Positions 1 through 9,022 of a DNA stretch of 64,000 nucleotides are shown here, piece by piece (the first letter of the stretch is position 1; each line of letters opens with the position of its first letter). The notes beneath the pieces are model-generated. The model worked only from the letters and a program-made list of their open reading frames with translations. It was not told where the DNA came from and ran no database searches. Origin of the DNA: Actinomadura_E scrupuli (lineage in GTDB: Bacteria; Actinomycetota; Actinomycetes; Streptosporangiales; Streptosporangiaceae); assembly GCF_050971785.1 (NCBI RefSeq), contig NZ_JBPCCU010000004.1, forward strand, positions 434,001 to 498,000, read 5' to 3'. A program made the position numbers and the translations under genes.

Positions 1-127
1 GGATCGACCGCGTCGTGAAAGCGATGCCCCCTGCTCCCGACCGTGTCCGCGCCGCGGCATGATGTTCGGTGAATATCTGGTGGTGATCGCCCCCCCGAAA
101 TGATTCCTGCCAGTGGGAGAGAGACCC

Positions 128-1972
128 GTGGAAACATATGTCGAGAATTCCGTGCCCGCCGATGCGAGCATCACGCTGAGCGACGCTCTGCGCGACCTGG
201 TCTTCGACGGGCGGTACGAACAGATCGACATATTCGTGCGCGATGCCGTCACTGTTCTGCAGGCCTCCGCCGGCTCCGGCCTGACCCACGCCCAGCGGTC
301 TCGCAGGGCATATGAACAGCTCCGCGAGGTGGCGGCGGGCCTCGGATCCGCCCGGGAGCTCATGGCCGATCCGCGCGCGTTGTTCGCGCTGTTCGACTGG
401 ACGGCGATCGCGGCCCCCGATCTCTTTCCTCTGCTGAGTGGCCATTATAATCTCACCGTCGGCGCCATCCAGCGGCTGGGCAGCGGATCGGCACTGCAGC
501 GAAAGCAACTCGACCTGCTGGACGACGCCGGCCATGTCGGTGTCTTCCTGCTCACCGAGCTCGGATTCGGCAGTAACGTCCTGGAAATGCAGACCGAAGC
601 GGTCTGGGACCAAAAGGCGCGCCGCTTTCTGCTCACCACTCCCAACGGCGCGGCGTGCAAGTTCATGCCCAACGTCGCCGCCGCGGACGTCCCCCGGATC
701 ACCGTTGTCGCGGCACGGCTCAAGGTGGACGGGAAGGACGAGGGGATCTTCCCCTTCGTCGTTCCGCTGCGGACCGTGGAGGGCGCCGCGGCCGGTGTCG
801 AGGTACGGGCGTTGCCCGACAAGGGATGGGCGCCCATGGACAACGCGATGATCCGTTTCGACCAGGTGCCGCTTCCGTACGACGCCTGGCTGTCCGGCGA
901 GATGGCCCGCATCGAGGACGACGGCACCTTCGTCTGCTCCGTCCCGGCGCATGACCGCTTCCGCCGTGCCATCGAACAGCTCCAGGCCGGGCGCATCGCC
1001 CTGTCGGCCGGTGTGGTGGCCAGTGCCCGCGCCGCCCTGTGGCTGACCACCCGCTACGCCGCGCAGCGTCGCACCGCCGGCGGGATCGTCATGATGGACC
1101 GTGACAACGTACGGCGGGCACTGGCGTCGTGCGCGGCTCGCGTGTACGCGGCGACCGCCCTGAGCAACGCGGTCCGGCGCCGTTTCGCCGATCCGGCCTC
1201 CCATCCCGGGGAGAACGCGCTGCTGGCCATGCTCACCAAGCCCCTGCTGTCGGGCACGGCGCTGGCCGTGCTCCAGGAGTGCCGGGAGCGGTGCGGCGCG
1301 CAGGGGATGTTCCGGGTCAACCGGATCGCCGACTACATCGGCAACGCCCAGGGAGTCGTCACCGCGGAGGGCGAGAACCAGGTCCTTCAGGTCGCGGCGG
1401 GGCGTGCGCTGAGACGGATGCTCAACGGGCGCGGCGCCGTCCCCACCATCAGTGACAGCCTCGGCGGACTCTCCTGGTGGCGTGATCTGCTGATCGCCCG
1501 GGAACACGCGCTGGCCGCGACCCTGGTGACCAGGGAGGGGACGGCCCCCGCCACCACCGCGATCGGCCCCAGCTGTTACGCGATCGACCTCGCCGGCGCG
1601 ACCGCCGACCGCCTGGCCGTCGACGCCCTGACCGCGGCCGCCGACGCCGCCCCTCCCTCGGCTCAGGAGCTGGTGCGCACCCTGGCGGCCGTCTACGCCC
1701 TGGAGCAGATCCAGGCGCACGCCGGCTGGTACACCGCGACGGGACGCCTGACCGCCGACCGGGCGGCCGACGTGGCGCGGCAGCTCAACGCCGGATACCG
1801 GACACTGGCGGCGCAGCTGCCCGCGCTGGTGGGTGCCTTCGAGATCCCCGATCTGGGCGCCCCGATCGCCGACGACTACATCACCGCCTGGCTGGAGTCC
1901 GCGGGATGGGCGCACCTGGACCACCCGGTGACGCCCGGGCGGTGCACCGCGCCACCCGCCCTGCAGCACTGA
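128..1972 (+). CDS. Acyl-CoA oxidase/dehydrogenase-like flavoprotein
   Basis: A 614-aa protein with the acyl-CoA oxidase layout: an FAD/substrate-binding middle domain (motif TELGFGSNV near residue 145) and a helical C-terminal domain containing AEGENQVL, where the Glu sits at the place of the oxidase catalytic base. Family members oxidise acyl-CoA to trans-2-enoyl-CoA using FAD. GTG at 128 is preferred because GGGAGAGAG lies just upstream; an in-frame GTG at 113 lacks a ribosome site. It lies 2.4 kb ahead of the lanthipeptide synthetase in the same direction, so it could be an accessory gene, but a strong hairpin separates them. Oxidase versus dehydrogenase activity cannot be decided by eye. 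Confidence 0.82.
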   Translation: METYVENSVPADASITLSDALRDLVFDGRYEQIDIFVRDAVTVLQASAGSGLTHAQRSRRAYEQLREVAAGLGSARELMADPRALFALFDWTAIAAPDLFPLLSGHYNLTVGAIQRLGSGSALQRKQLDLLDDAGHVGVFLLTELGFGSNVLEMQTEAVWDQKARRFLLTTPNGAACKFMPNVAAADVPRITVVAARLKVDGKDEGIFPFVVPLRTVEGAAAGVEVRALPDKGWAPMDNAMIRFDQVPLPYDAWLSGEMARIEDDGTFVCSVPAHDRFRRAIEQLQAGRIALSAGVVASARAALWLTTRYAAQRRTAGGIVMMDRDNVRRALASCAARVYAATALSNAVRRRFADPASHPGENALLAMLTKPLLSGTALAVLQECRERCGAQGMFRVNRIADYIGNAQGVVTAEGENQVLQVAAGRALRRMLNGRGAVPTISDSLGGLSWWRDLLIAREHALAATLVTREGTAPATTAIGPSCYAIDLAGATADRLAVDALTAAADAAPPSAQELVRTLAAVYALEQIQAHAGWYTATGRLTADRAADVARQLNAGYRTLAAQLPALVGAFEIPDLGAPIADDYITAWLESAGWAHLDHPVTPGRCTAPPALQH

Positions 1973-2033
1973 CGATCCGGGCGGCCGGCAGGCCTGACCA
2001 CAGATGTCCGCACCGACCAGTGGAGACTCGACG

Positions 2034-2366
2034 GTGACGATCACCATCCACGGCGCGAACACCACCTGTGTCATCGTCGAAGGTTGTGAGGGCAGCGACG
2101 AGCACTACTCCTACGAGCGCGGCACCCGCCGGGCGAGGTGGCGCGGTGACCTCGTCGCTCCCGACGGGCGCACGATGCGGGTGTACGCCATCTTCGACGG
2201 CTGCTGGCATCTCAGCGTCGGCCAGGCCGGCAAGGGCACGCCGATCCCGATGTGGCCACACGCGATCATGCAGCACCCCACCGTCTCGTACTCCGCGCTG
2301 CTGGAGATCGAGGCCCCGCCCGGCACCCACCTCACCAACGTCTGGCCGGCGAGCGATACCAACTGA
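2034..2366 (+). CDS. Small hypothetical protein
   Basis: About 110 aa, not recognised. It is a soluble, probably beta-rich sequence with no signal peptide or membrane segment. GTG at 2034 has GGAG 8 nt upstream; an in-frame ATG at 2004 gives a 120-aa form with no good ribosome site. It follows the acyl-CoA oxidase-like gene in the same direction and ends about 20 bp before a 16-bp hairpin. Third codon positions are GC-rich as expected for a real gene here. Function unknown; a role in lanthipeptide biosynthesis is only suggested by position. Confidence 0.6.
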   Translation: MTITIHGANTTCVIVEGCEGSDEHYSYERGTRRARWRGDLVAPDGRTMRVYAIFDGCWHLSVGQAGKGTPIPMWPHAIMQHPTVSYSALLEIEAPPGTHLTNVWPASDTN

Positions 2367-2385
2367 CCTCGGTAAATGAGGACAT

Positions 2386-2427
2386 GTGGTGAATAGCCCA
2401 CCACTTCGGTAGTGGGCTATTCACCAC
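2386..2427 (+). terminator. 16-bp perfect hairpin before lanKC
   Basis: GTGGTGAATAGCCCAC (2386-2401) is perfectly complementary to 2412-2427, with a 10-nt loop containing TTCG. There is no long T run. It sits after the small hypothetical gene and 80 bp before lanKC, so it is either a terminator for the upstream genes or a palindromic regulatory site for the lanthipeptide operon. Confidence 0.6.
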
Positions 2428-2508
2428 TGAGTGTTGCGATTTGTTACTAGGCGTAGGTAGGGCTATCCGGAATCCTCCTTGTTGTAAGCAGATGAGGAGG
2501 ATCGAGCG

Positions 2509-5202
2509 GTGGAACAGTACGAGCTTTACTGCCTCGCAGACTCGTTCTTTTACGACAAGCTCGCGCAGCGGCAGACGGACGTGTCGGACTTCTCCCTCGT
2601 CCGCCGGCCGGTTCCCGACGGCTGGATCCGCCACGAGACCGACACCTGGATGTACTACGGGCCCAAGGGCGAGGAGCCACTGCCCGCCCAGGGGTGGAAG
2701 ATCCACATCTCGGCCCGCCTGGACGACGCCGAGCGCGCCCTCGCGGTGGCATGGGACTACTGCGTGCCGCGCGGGATCGCCTTCAAGTACCTCCGCGGTG
2801 AGTCGGTCCTGGTGATGTACAACTCCAAGTCCGCGTCCCGCACGTCGAGCGGCAAGCTCGTGACGATCTACCCGCGGGACGAGGAGGAGCTGCAGCTCGT
2901 GCTGAAGGAGCTCGACGAGCTTCTGCGGGGCGTCGAGGGTCCCTACATCCTCAGCGATCTGCGCTACGGCGAAGGCCCGCTCTTCGTGCGCTACGGGGGG
3001 TTCGCGGAGCGGCGCTGCATGGCCGAGAACGGCGAGCGGGTGCTCGCCATCGAGGACGATGCGGGACGGCTCATCCCCGACGTCCGCGGCGCCACGTTCT
3101 CCGTCCCCGGCTGGACGACGCTGCCGGCCTTCCTGGAGCCCCACCTGGCCGCCCGAAACGCCGTCACCACCACCGGCCTCCCGTACGAGATCGAGAGCGT
3201 GATGCACTTCTCCAACGGGGGAGGGGTCTATCTCGCGCGGGACACCCGTACCGGCGAACGCGTGGTGCTGAAGGAGGCGCGGCCGCACGCCGGGCTCGAC
3301 GCCGCGGGCAGGGACGCCAGGACCCGGCTGCGGCACGAGCGGGACATCATGGAGCGCCTGGTCGGCCTCGATGTGGTACCGGACCTGCTCGACTACTTCA
3401 CCCTCGGCGAGCACGAGTTCCTCGTACAGGAGTTCATCGACGGGAACCCGCTGCAGCGCCTGCTGGTCAAGCGGTATCCGCTGACCCGCGCCACCTGCAC
3501 CGAGGAGGACCTCGAGGGCTACACACAGTGGGTGGTCGAGGTCCTCGGGCAGGTCGACCGGGCGGTCGGGGCCCTGCACGAGCGCGGCGTGGTCTTCGGC
3601 GATCTGCACCCGAACAACATCCTGATGACGGGCGAGGGCCTGCCCGTCCTGATCGATTTCGAGGTGGCGACACTCGCCGCCGACGACTCCCGGGCCGCCC
3701 TGGCGCATCCGGCCTTCGGTGCCCCGGCCGACCGGCGGGGCGTCGCCGCCGACCGCTACGCCCTCGCCTGCCTGACCTTCGGGCTGTTCGCCCCGCAATC
3801 GACGATCATGCTGCTGGTCCACCGGGCGAAGGCGGCCCAGCTGGCCGAGCTCGTCCGGGAGACCTTCCCGGTGCCCGCCGGCCTCATGGACGAGGCCGTA
3901 CGGACCATCCTCCGCGACGGGGCGGGCACCGGCCGGGAGGCCGACGAGGCGGGCACCGGCCGGGAAGCCGGGGGGGCGGGCACCGGCGAGCCCGCCGCTC
4001 CGCCACCGGCACCGCCGCTGCCCGGCATCGAGCCGTGGCCGGACGTCCGGGCCGCGATGCACCGCGCCATCCTGGCGAGCGCCACGCCGGACCGCGACGA
4101 CCGGCTCTTCCCAGGGGACGTGGCGCAGTTCGGACCCGGCGGCGGGCTCAACATCGCCAACGGCGCGGCCGGCGTCCTCTACGCGCTCGCCGAGACCGGC
4201 GCGGGCCCGTTCCCCGAGTACGAGGCCTGGCTGAGCGAGCGGGCCCTGCATCCGGTCTCGGGCAGCGGCCTCGGCTTCTACGACGGCCTGCATGGCGTGG
4301 CCTACGTCCTGGACCTCCTCGGGCGCCGGCAGACCGCGCTCGACACCGTGGACATCGTCCTGCGGGAGAAATGGGAGGGCCTCGGGCCCGGCCTGTTCTC
4401 CGGCCTGTCCGGCATGGGCCTCAACCTGCTGCACCTGGGCCCCGACTTCGCCGAGACCGCCTTCAGGATCGTCGACATCTGCGCCGACCGGCTCGGCGGC
4501 CCCGACGACGTACCCGAGCTCAGCGGCGGCGACAATCCACGGGCGGGCCTGCTGCACGGCTCCTCCGGCCCGGCCCTGCTGTTCCTGCACGCCTACGAGC
4601 GCACCGGCGACAAGGCGCTGCTGGACAAGGCCGCCGACGCGCTGCGCCAGGACCTGCGGCGCTGCTTCCGGGCGGAGGACGGCTCACTCCAGGTCAACCA
4701 GGGCTGGCGGTATCTGCCCTATCTCGGCGAGGGCTCGGTGGGGATCGGGCTGGTCCTCGCCCGCTATCTCGCCCACCGCCGGGACGAGGAGCTCACGGCC
4801 GCCCTCGCAGACCTCCGGCTGGTCACCAGATCGCGGTACTTCGTGCAGCCGGGCCTGTTCACCGGGCGGGCGGGCATCGTCGCGGCCCTGGGCATGGGCC
4901 TGCGGGACGCGCGGGCCGGCTCCGATCCGCTGCTCCCCGCCCAGGTCCGCGGGCTCCGCTGGCACGCGATGCGCTACGGCGACGGCCTGGCCTTCCCGGG
5001 AGACCAGCTGCTCCGGCTCTCCATGGACTTCGGCACGGGAACGGCCGGCGTCCTGTTCGCCCTCGCCGCCGCTCTGCACGAGCGGCCCGTCAATCTTCCC
5101 TTCCTCGAGCCGCCCGGTCGCATCGGTGCCTCTGCGGAGGCGTCCCCTGCGTACCGGAGCACCGAGCGGCTCACCCGTTTCGACTCAGGAGAGGAGGTGT
5201 AA
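2509..5202 (+). CDS. lanKC: Class III lanthipeptide synthetase LanKC (RamC-like)
   Basis: An 897-aa trifunctional enzyme. The N-terminal part (to about 215) is the phospho-Ser/Thr lyase-like domain. It is followed by a Ser/Thr kinase domain with FGDLHPNN (Asp365, Asn370) and DFE in place of DFG (Asp383), an Ala/Gly/Thr/Glu/Arg-rich linker with repeated AGTGREA units (about 470-500), and a LanC-like cyclase domain without zinc-ligand Cys-His pairs, as usual in class III. It phosphorylates and dehydrates Ser/Thr of the precursors and forms (labionin-type) thioether rings. GTG start with GAGGAGG 8 nt upstream. The last codons overlap the ribosome site of the first precursor gene, so synthetase and precursor are translationally linked. 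Confidence 0.95.
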   Translation: MEQYELYCLADSFFYDKLAQRQTDVSDFSLVRRPVPDGWIRHETDTWMYYGPKGEEPLPAQGWKIHISARLDDAERALAVAWDYCVPRGIAFKYLRGESVLVMYNSKSASRTSSGKLVTIYPRDEEELQLVLKELDELLRGVEGPYILSDLRYGEGPLFVRYGGFAERRCMAENGERVLAIEDDAGRLIPDVRGATFSVPGWTTLPAFLEPHLAARNAVTTTGLPYEIESVMHFSNGGGVYLARDTRTGERVVLKEARPHAGLDAAGRDARTRLRHERDIMERLVGLDVVPDLLDYFTLGEHEFLVQEFIDGNPLQRLLVKRYPLTRATCTEEDLEGYTQWVVEVLGQVDRAVGALHERGVVFGDLHPNNILMTGEGLPVLIDFEVATLAADDSRAALAHPAFGAPADRRGVAADRYALACLTFGLFAPQSTIMLLVHRAKAAQLAELVRETFPVPAGLMDEAVRTILRDGAGTGREADEAGTGREAGGAGTGEPAAPPPAPPLPGIEPWPDVRAAMHRAILASATPDRDDRLFPGDVAQFGPGGGLNIANGAAGVLYALAETGAGPFPEYEAWLSERALHPVSGSGLGFYDGLHGVAYVLDLLGRRQTALDTVDIVLREKWEGLGPGLFSGLSGMGLNLLHLGPDFAETAFRIVDICADRLGGPDDVPELSGGDNPRAGLLHGSSGPALLFLHAYERTGDKALLDKAADALRQDLRRCFRAEDGSLQVNQGWRYLPYLGEGSVGIGLVLARYLAHRRDEELTAALADLRLVTRSRYFVQPGLFTGRAGIVAALGMGLRDARAGSDPLLPAQVRGLRWHAMRYGDGLAFPGDQLLRLSMDFGTGTAGVLFALAAALHERPVNLPFLEPPGRIGASAEASPAYRSTERLTRFDSGEEV

Positions 5203-5208
5203 ACGCAA

Positions 5209-5337
5209 ATGGCGCTTCTCGACCTGCAGGGTCTGATGACCCCCGGTGGTGGCGGGGGCGGTGGTGGCAGCACGCTCACCGCGCTCACGTGCCAGTCCGG
5301 GCACCCGAGCAACCTCAGCGTCGCGCTCTGCCACTGA
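5209..5337 (+). CDS. lanA1: Class III lanthipeptide precursor, copy 1 (SapB/AmfS-like)
   Basis: A 42-aa peptide starting MALLDLQGLMTP, then eight Gly, then a Ser/Thr/Cys-rich core. LLDLQ is the conserved class III leader motif recognised by LanKC. The core holds two labionin-type motifs, STLTALTC (S-x2-T-x3-C) and SNLSVALC (S-x2-S-x3-C), as in SapB/AmfS/labyrinthopeptin-type peptides. The ribosome site GGAGAGGAGG lies in the end of lanKC. Ring topology and the leader cleavage point, probably in the poly-Gly stretch, are inferred. A surfactant role in aerial growth, as for SapB, is likely but unproven. Confidence 0.93.
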   Translation: MALLDLQGLMTPGGGGGGGGSTLTALTCQSGHPSNLSVALCH

Positions 5338-5387
5338 GGCCGAGCTCTTCGAGGCAGTCCGATTCAGGAGAGGAGGTGTAGACGCAA

Positions 5388-5516
5388 ATGGCGCTTCTCG
5401 ACCTGCAGGGTCTGATGACCCCCGGTGGTGGCGGGGGCGGTGGTGGCAGCACGCTCACCGCGCTCACGTGCCAGTCCGGGCACCCGAGCAACCTCAGCGT
5501 CGCGCTCTGCCACTGA
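5388..5516 (+). CDS. lanA2: Class III lanthipeptide precursor, copy 2 (identical to copy 1)
   Basis: Encodes exactly the same 42-aa peptide as the gene 179 bp upstream, with the same ribosome site and no nucleotide change in the coding region. Related ram/amf operons usually carry one or a few diverged precursors, so identity suggests a dosage effect. A strong hairpin follows 26 bp after the stop. Confidence 0.93.
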   Translation: MALLDLQGLMTPGGGGGGGGSTLTALTCQSGHPSNLSVALCH

Positions 5517-5542
5517 GGCCGAGCTCTTCGAGGTAGCACAGA

Positions 5543-5576
5543 GCCCTGGGCGGCCGCCTGAGCGGCCGCCCAGGGC
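5543..5576 (+). terminator. Attenuator hairpin between precursors and exporter genes
   Basis: A perfect 15-bp GC-rich stem (5543-5557 with 5562-5576) and CTGA tetraloop, without a T tract. Its place between lanA2 and the ABC genes fits a partial terminator that keeps precursor mRNA in excess over exporter and protease mRNA. Confidence 0.8.
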
Positions 5577-5603
5577 GCACGCTTTCTACTGCCGGGAGGG
5601 ACT

Positions 5604-7301
5604 GTGCAGACGGCTGACCGGTTGGTCGCGCAGACCGTCCGGCGCGGTGGCGCCTGGCTGACCGTGCTGGTGGTGACGTCCCTGGGAGGGGCCGTCCTCG
5701 AGCTGTCGCTGCCCTACGTACTGGGCAGAACGGTCGACGCGCTGATCTCCGGCGACCCGGCCGCCGGTGGCCGGGCCGCGGCCTGCATCGCCCTCGTCCT
5801 CGGCCTGGTGGCCTGCGAGAGCCTCGGCGTCTGGGCCGCGGGCGCGAGCAGTGCCCAGGCCTCCGCGTGGCTGCGCATCCGGATCGCCGGGCAGGTCCTG
5901 AAGGTCGGGCCGCGGATGACCCGCCGGTTCGCCGAAGGCGACCTCGTGACCCGGCTGGGACTGAACGCGGAGGAGGCGGGGCGGGCGCCGGAGGCGGTGG
6001 TCACCGCCGCCGCGCTGCTGCTCCCGACGGCGGGCAGCATCATCGCCCTCGCCCTCATCGATCCCTGGCTGGCCCTGACCCTGGTCGCCGGGCTCGCCCT
6101 GGTCGGCTTCGTCGTGCGGGCGTTCCTCCGGGACACCACCACGATCGCCGGCGGCTACCAGGAGGCCCAGGGCGACATCGCCGCACGGCTGATCGACGCG
6201 CTCTCCGGAGCACGTACGATCGCCGCGGCCGGAACGGCGGACGCCGAGACGCGGCGGGTCCTGGCGGCCCTGCCCCGGCTGCGCGCCCACGGGCTGGCGC
6301 TGTGGCGGGCCAACGCGCGGGCCGGGGTCCGGGCGGGTCTCGCGGTGCCCCTGCTGGAGGTGGCCGTGCTCGGCATCGGCGGGCTGCGCCTGGCCTCGGG
6401 AGGCCTCACCGTCGGCGAACTGTACGCGGCCGCGCGCTACGCCGTGCTCGGCGCCGGCTTGAGCGCCGCGCTCGGCCACGCGGGCCGGCTGGCCCGGGCC
6501 CGGGCCGCCGCCGCCCGGGTGTCCGAGCTGCTCGCCGAGCGGCCCGTCTCGCACGGCGTACGGTCGCTGCCCGCGGGCCCGGGCACCCTCGAGTTCCGCG
6601 GTGTGGTGCTGCCCGGGCGCACCGGGGCCATCGACGTCGTGCTCCCCGGCGGCTCGGCGACGGCGGTGGTCGGCCGGTCCGGGGCCGGCAAGTCGCTGTT
6701 CGCCGCTGCGGCGGGCCGGCTGGCCGACCCGGTCGAGGGCACCGTGCTGCTGGACGGGGTGCCGCTGCCCGAGCTGTCGCGGGAGGCCCTGCGCCGGGCG
6801 ATCGGCTATGCGCCCGAGCGGCCGGTGCTGGTCGGTGACACCGTCGCCGACGCGATCGGCCTCGGCTGCCGTCCCGGAGCGGACGCCGTGCCGGCGGCCG
6901 CCCGGGCGGCCTGTGCGGACGGCTTCGTCCGGCCGCTGCCCCAGGGTTACGCGACCCGGCTGGAGGACGCGCCGATGTCCGGCGGGGAACGGCAGCGCAT
7001 CGGCCTGGCCCGGGCCTTCGCGCAGGGCGAGCGCCTCCTCGTCCTCGACGACGCGACCTCGAGCCTGGACACCGCGACCGAGCGCCAGGTCGGCGCGGCG
7101 CTGACCGGGGAGCTGAGCGGCCGGACCCGGCTCCTCGTGGCCCACCGCGCCGCCATCGCCGCGCGGGCCGACCGGGTGATCTGGCTGGAGGACGGGCGGG
7201 TACGCGCCCATGACCACCATCGGGTGCTCTGGCGTGACCCCGACTACCGCGCCGTGTTCCAGGCCGCCCCTGCCCCGGAGGCGGAAGGGGCGGCCGGATG
7301 A
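5604..7301 (+). CDS. ABC exporter, fused permease-ATPase, subunit 1 (RamA/LanT-like)
   Basis: 565 aa: an N-terminal exporter-type transmembrane domain (about 1-310) and a nucleotide-binding domain with Walker A GRSGAGKS, signature MSGGERQ, Walker B LLVLDDATSSLD and H-loop VAHR. The residue after the Walker B Asp is Asp instead of the usual catalytic Glu, suggesting one weakened ATP site in a heterodimer. GTG start with GGGAGGG upstream. Its stop overlaps the start of the second ABC gene (ATGA), so the two are translated together and probably form the exporter of the lanthipeptide, as RamA/RamB do. Confidence 0.93.
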   Translation: MQTADRLVAQTVRRGGAWLTVLVVTSLGGAVLELSLPYVLGRTVDALISGDPAAGGRAAACIALVLGLVACESLGVWAAGASSAQASAWLRIRIAGQVLKVGPRMTRRFAEGDLVTRLGLNAEEAGRAPEAVVTAAALLLPTAGSIIALALIDPWLALTLVAGLALVGFVVRAFLRDTTTIAGGYQEAQGDIAARLIDALSGARTIAAAGTADAETRRVLAALPRLRAHGLALWRANARAGVRAGLAVPLLEVAVLGIGGLRLASGGLTVGELYAAARYAVLGAGLSAALGHAGRLARARAAAARVSELLAERPVSHGVRSLPAGPGTLEFRGVVLPGRTGAIDVVLPGGSATAVVGRSGAGKSLFAAAAGRLADPVEGTVLLDGVPLPELSREALRRAIGYAPERPVLVGDTVADAIGLGCRPGADAVPAAARAACADGFVRPLPQGYATRLEDAPMSGGERQRIGLARAFAQGERLLVLDDATSSLDTATERQVGAALTGELSGRTRLLVAHRAAIAARADRVIWLEDGRVRAHDHHRVLWRDPDYRAVFQAAPAPEAEGAAG

Positions 7302-9022
7302 GCCGGCCGGCCGCCCGGCTCCTGGGGCGGGCGCTCCGGCGGGAGCCGGGGCGCCTCATCCGGATCGGCTTCTGGTCGGTGGTCGAGGCGGCTCCGGCGT
7401 TCCTGATCGGTCACGCGATCGCGCGGGCCATCGAGGACGGCTTCGCACGGTCCCGCCCCGGGATCGGGCTGATCTGGCTGGCCGTGCTCGGCGGCGTCTG
7501 GGTCGTCGCCGCGATCGGCGCCCGGCAGGTGGTCCTGGCGGTCGCCGCGGTCGTCGAGCCGTTCCGCGACCGGCTGCTCACCTGGGTCGTCGCCACGACG
7601 CTGCACCGGCCCGCGGCCTCGCGGCTCCCGCCCGACACGGCGGCGGTCGCGCGGTCCAACCTCCAGGTCGAACTCGCCAGGGACGCGTTCGCCGCGGTCA
7701 TCACCGTGGTCCGGTCCTTCGTCTTCACCGTGGTGGGCGTCGTCGTCGGGCTGGCGACCCTGATGCCCCAGGTGCTCGTGCTGGTGGTGCCGCCGTTCGC
7801 CGCGGGACTGGCACTGTTCCTGTTCTCCCTGCCGGCCCTGGCCCGCCGCCAGCGGGCGTTCATCCTCGCCGACGAGGCGACGGCCGAGACGGTCACCACC
7901 ATGGTCGGCGGCCTGCGGGACATCGCCGCCTGCGGGGCCGAGGACCGCCTGCGGGCGGTGGCCGACCGGCAGGTGGCGAAGCAGGCGGACGCGGCCCGCG
8001 CGCTCGCGCGGGTCACCGCGATACGCACGGTGTCGCTCGGGCTGGGCGGATGGCTCCCCGTCGTCCTGGTGCTCCTGGGCACTCCCTGGCTGGTGCGCGG
8101 CGGAGCCGGGGCCGGAGTCGTCGTCGGCGCGCTCGCCTACGTCACGCAGTCCCTCACCCCCGCGCTGAGAGGGCTCGTGGAGGGTCTCGGTGTCAGCGGC
8201 GTGCGGCTGACGGTGGCCCTCGACCGGATTCTCGAGTCCGCGCGGGCCACGGGCGATGCGCCACGGGAACCGGCCGGGACGCTCCCCGCCCCGGAGGCCG
8301 CCGTGGAGCTCGGCGGCGTGACGTTCGCCTACGGACCCCATGCCGAGCCGGTCATCGCCGGCCTCGACCTGGTCGTCCCGGCCGGCGACCACCTGGCCGT
8401 GGTCGGACCCAGCGGCATCGGCAAGTCCACGCTCGCCGCGCTCATCACCGGGATGCTGGAACCGGCGGAGGGCACCGTCCGGATCGGGAAGGTACCGGCC
8501 GATCGCCTGGCACCCGCCGCCCGCGTGCTGATCCCGCAGGAGGCGTACGTGTTCCGCGGGTCCGTCTGGGACAACCTCACCTATCTCGGGCAGGCCCCCG
8601 GCCGTACCCTGCGGGAGGCCGTCGAAGCGGTCGGCATGCGGGATCTGCTGGAGCGGGTCGGCGGCTACTCGGCCATCCTCGACCCGGGCGCGCTCTCCGC
8701 CGGCGAGCGTCAGCTGGTCGCGCTGACCCGCGCCTACCTCTCCCCGGCCCGCCTGACGATTCTCGACGAGGCCACCTGCCATCTGGATCCCGCGGCCGAG
8801 GCGCGCGCGGAGGAGGCGTTCGTGCGGCGCGGCGGCACGCTCATCGTGATCGCGCACCGCATCACCTCGGCTCTGCGGGCCCGGCGGGTCCTGCTCATGG
8901 ACGGCACCCGTGTCCACCTCGGCACCCACGACGAACTGCTCGGCACGGCACCGCTCTACGCCGACCTGGTGGGCCACTGGCGGCCGCCCGACCGCGATCA
9001 CGAACCGGAGTTCGCACCATGA
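7298..9022 (+). CDS. ABC exporter, fused permease-ATPase, subunit 2 (RamB/LanT-like)
   Basis: 574 aa with an exporter transmembrane domain (about 1-300) and an ATPase domain: Walker A GPSGIGKST, signature LSAGERQ, Walker B TILDEATCHLD with the catalytic Glu present, and H-loop IAHR. It supplies the consensus Walker B Glu missing from subunit 1, so a heterodimer with one full ATP site is expected. Starts and ends with ATGA overlaps to its neighbours. Substrate by context: the modified lanthipeptide. Confidence 0.93.
   Translation: MSRPAARLLGRALRREPGRLIRIGFWSVVEAAPAFLIGHAIARAIEDGFARSRPGIGLIWLAVLGGVWVVAAIGARQVVLAVAAVVEPFRDRLLTWVVATTLHRPAASRLPPDTAAVARSNLQVELARDAFAAVITVVRSFVFTVVGVVVGLATLMPQVLVLVVPPFAAGLALFLFSLPALARRQRAFILADEATAETVTTMVGGLRDIAACGAEDRLRAVADRQVAKQADAARALARVTAIRTVSLGLGGWLPVVLVLLGTPWLVRGGAGAGVVVGALAYVTQSLTPALRGLVEGLGVSGVRLTVALDRILESARATGDAPREPAGTLPAPEAAVELGGVTFAYGPHAEPVIAGLDLVVPAGDHLAVVGPSGIGKSTLAALITGMLEPAEGTVRIGKVPADRLAPAARVLIPQEAYVFRGSVWDNLTYLGQAPGRTLREAVEAVGMRDLLERVGGYSAILDPGALSAGERQLVALTRAYLSPARLTILDEATCHLDPAAEARAEEAFVRRGGTLIVIAHRITSALRARRVLLMDGTRVHLGTHDELLGTAPLYADLVGHWRPPDRDHEPEFAP

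Larger units (their letters stand above)
5181..5533 (+). repeat. Tandem 174-bp duplication carrying the precursor gene
   Basis: The segments 5181-5354 and 5360-5533 are direct repeats offset by 179 bp, differing at only two positions (5183/5362 and 5201/5380). Each unit holds the last codons of lanKC with its stop (TAA in copy 1, TAG in copy 2), the ribosome site and a complete lanA gene. The coding parts are identical base for base, so the duplication looks recent or is kept uniform by gene conversion. Confidence 0.95.

Noticed and set aside
2332..4590. A 752-aa antisense open frame across lanKC
   Set aside because: Gly/Arg/Val/Glu-rich shadow typical of high-GC DNA; lanKC on the other strand has clear domains and codon bias.
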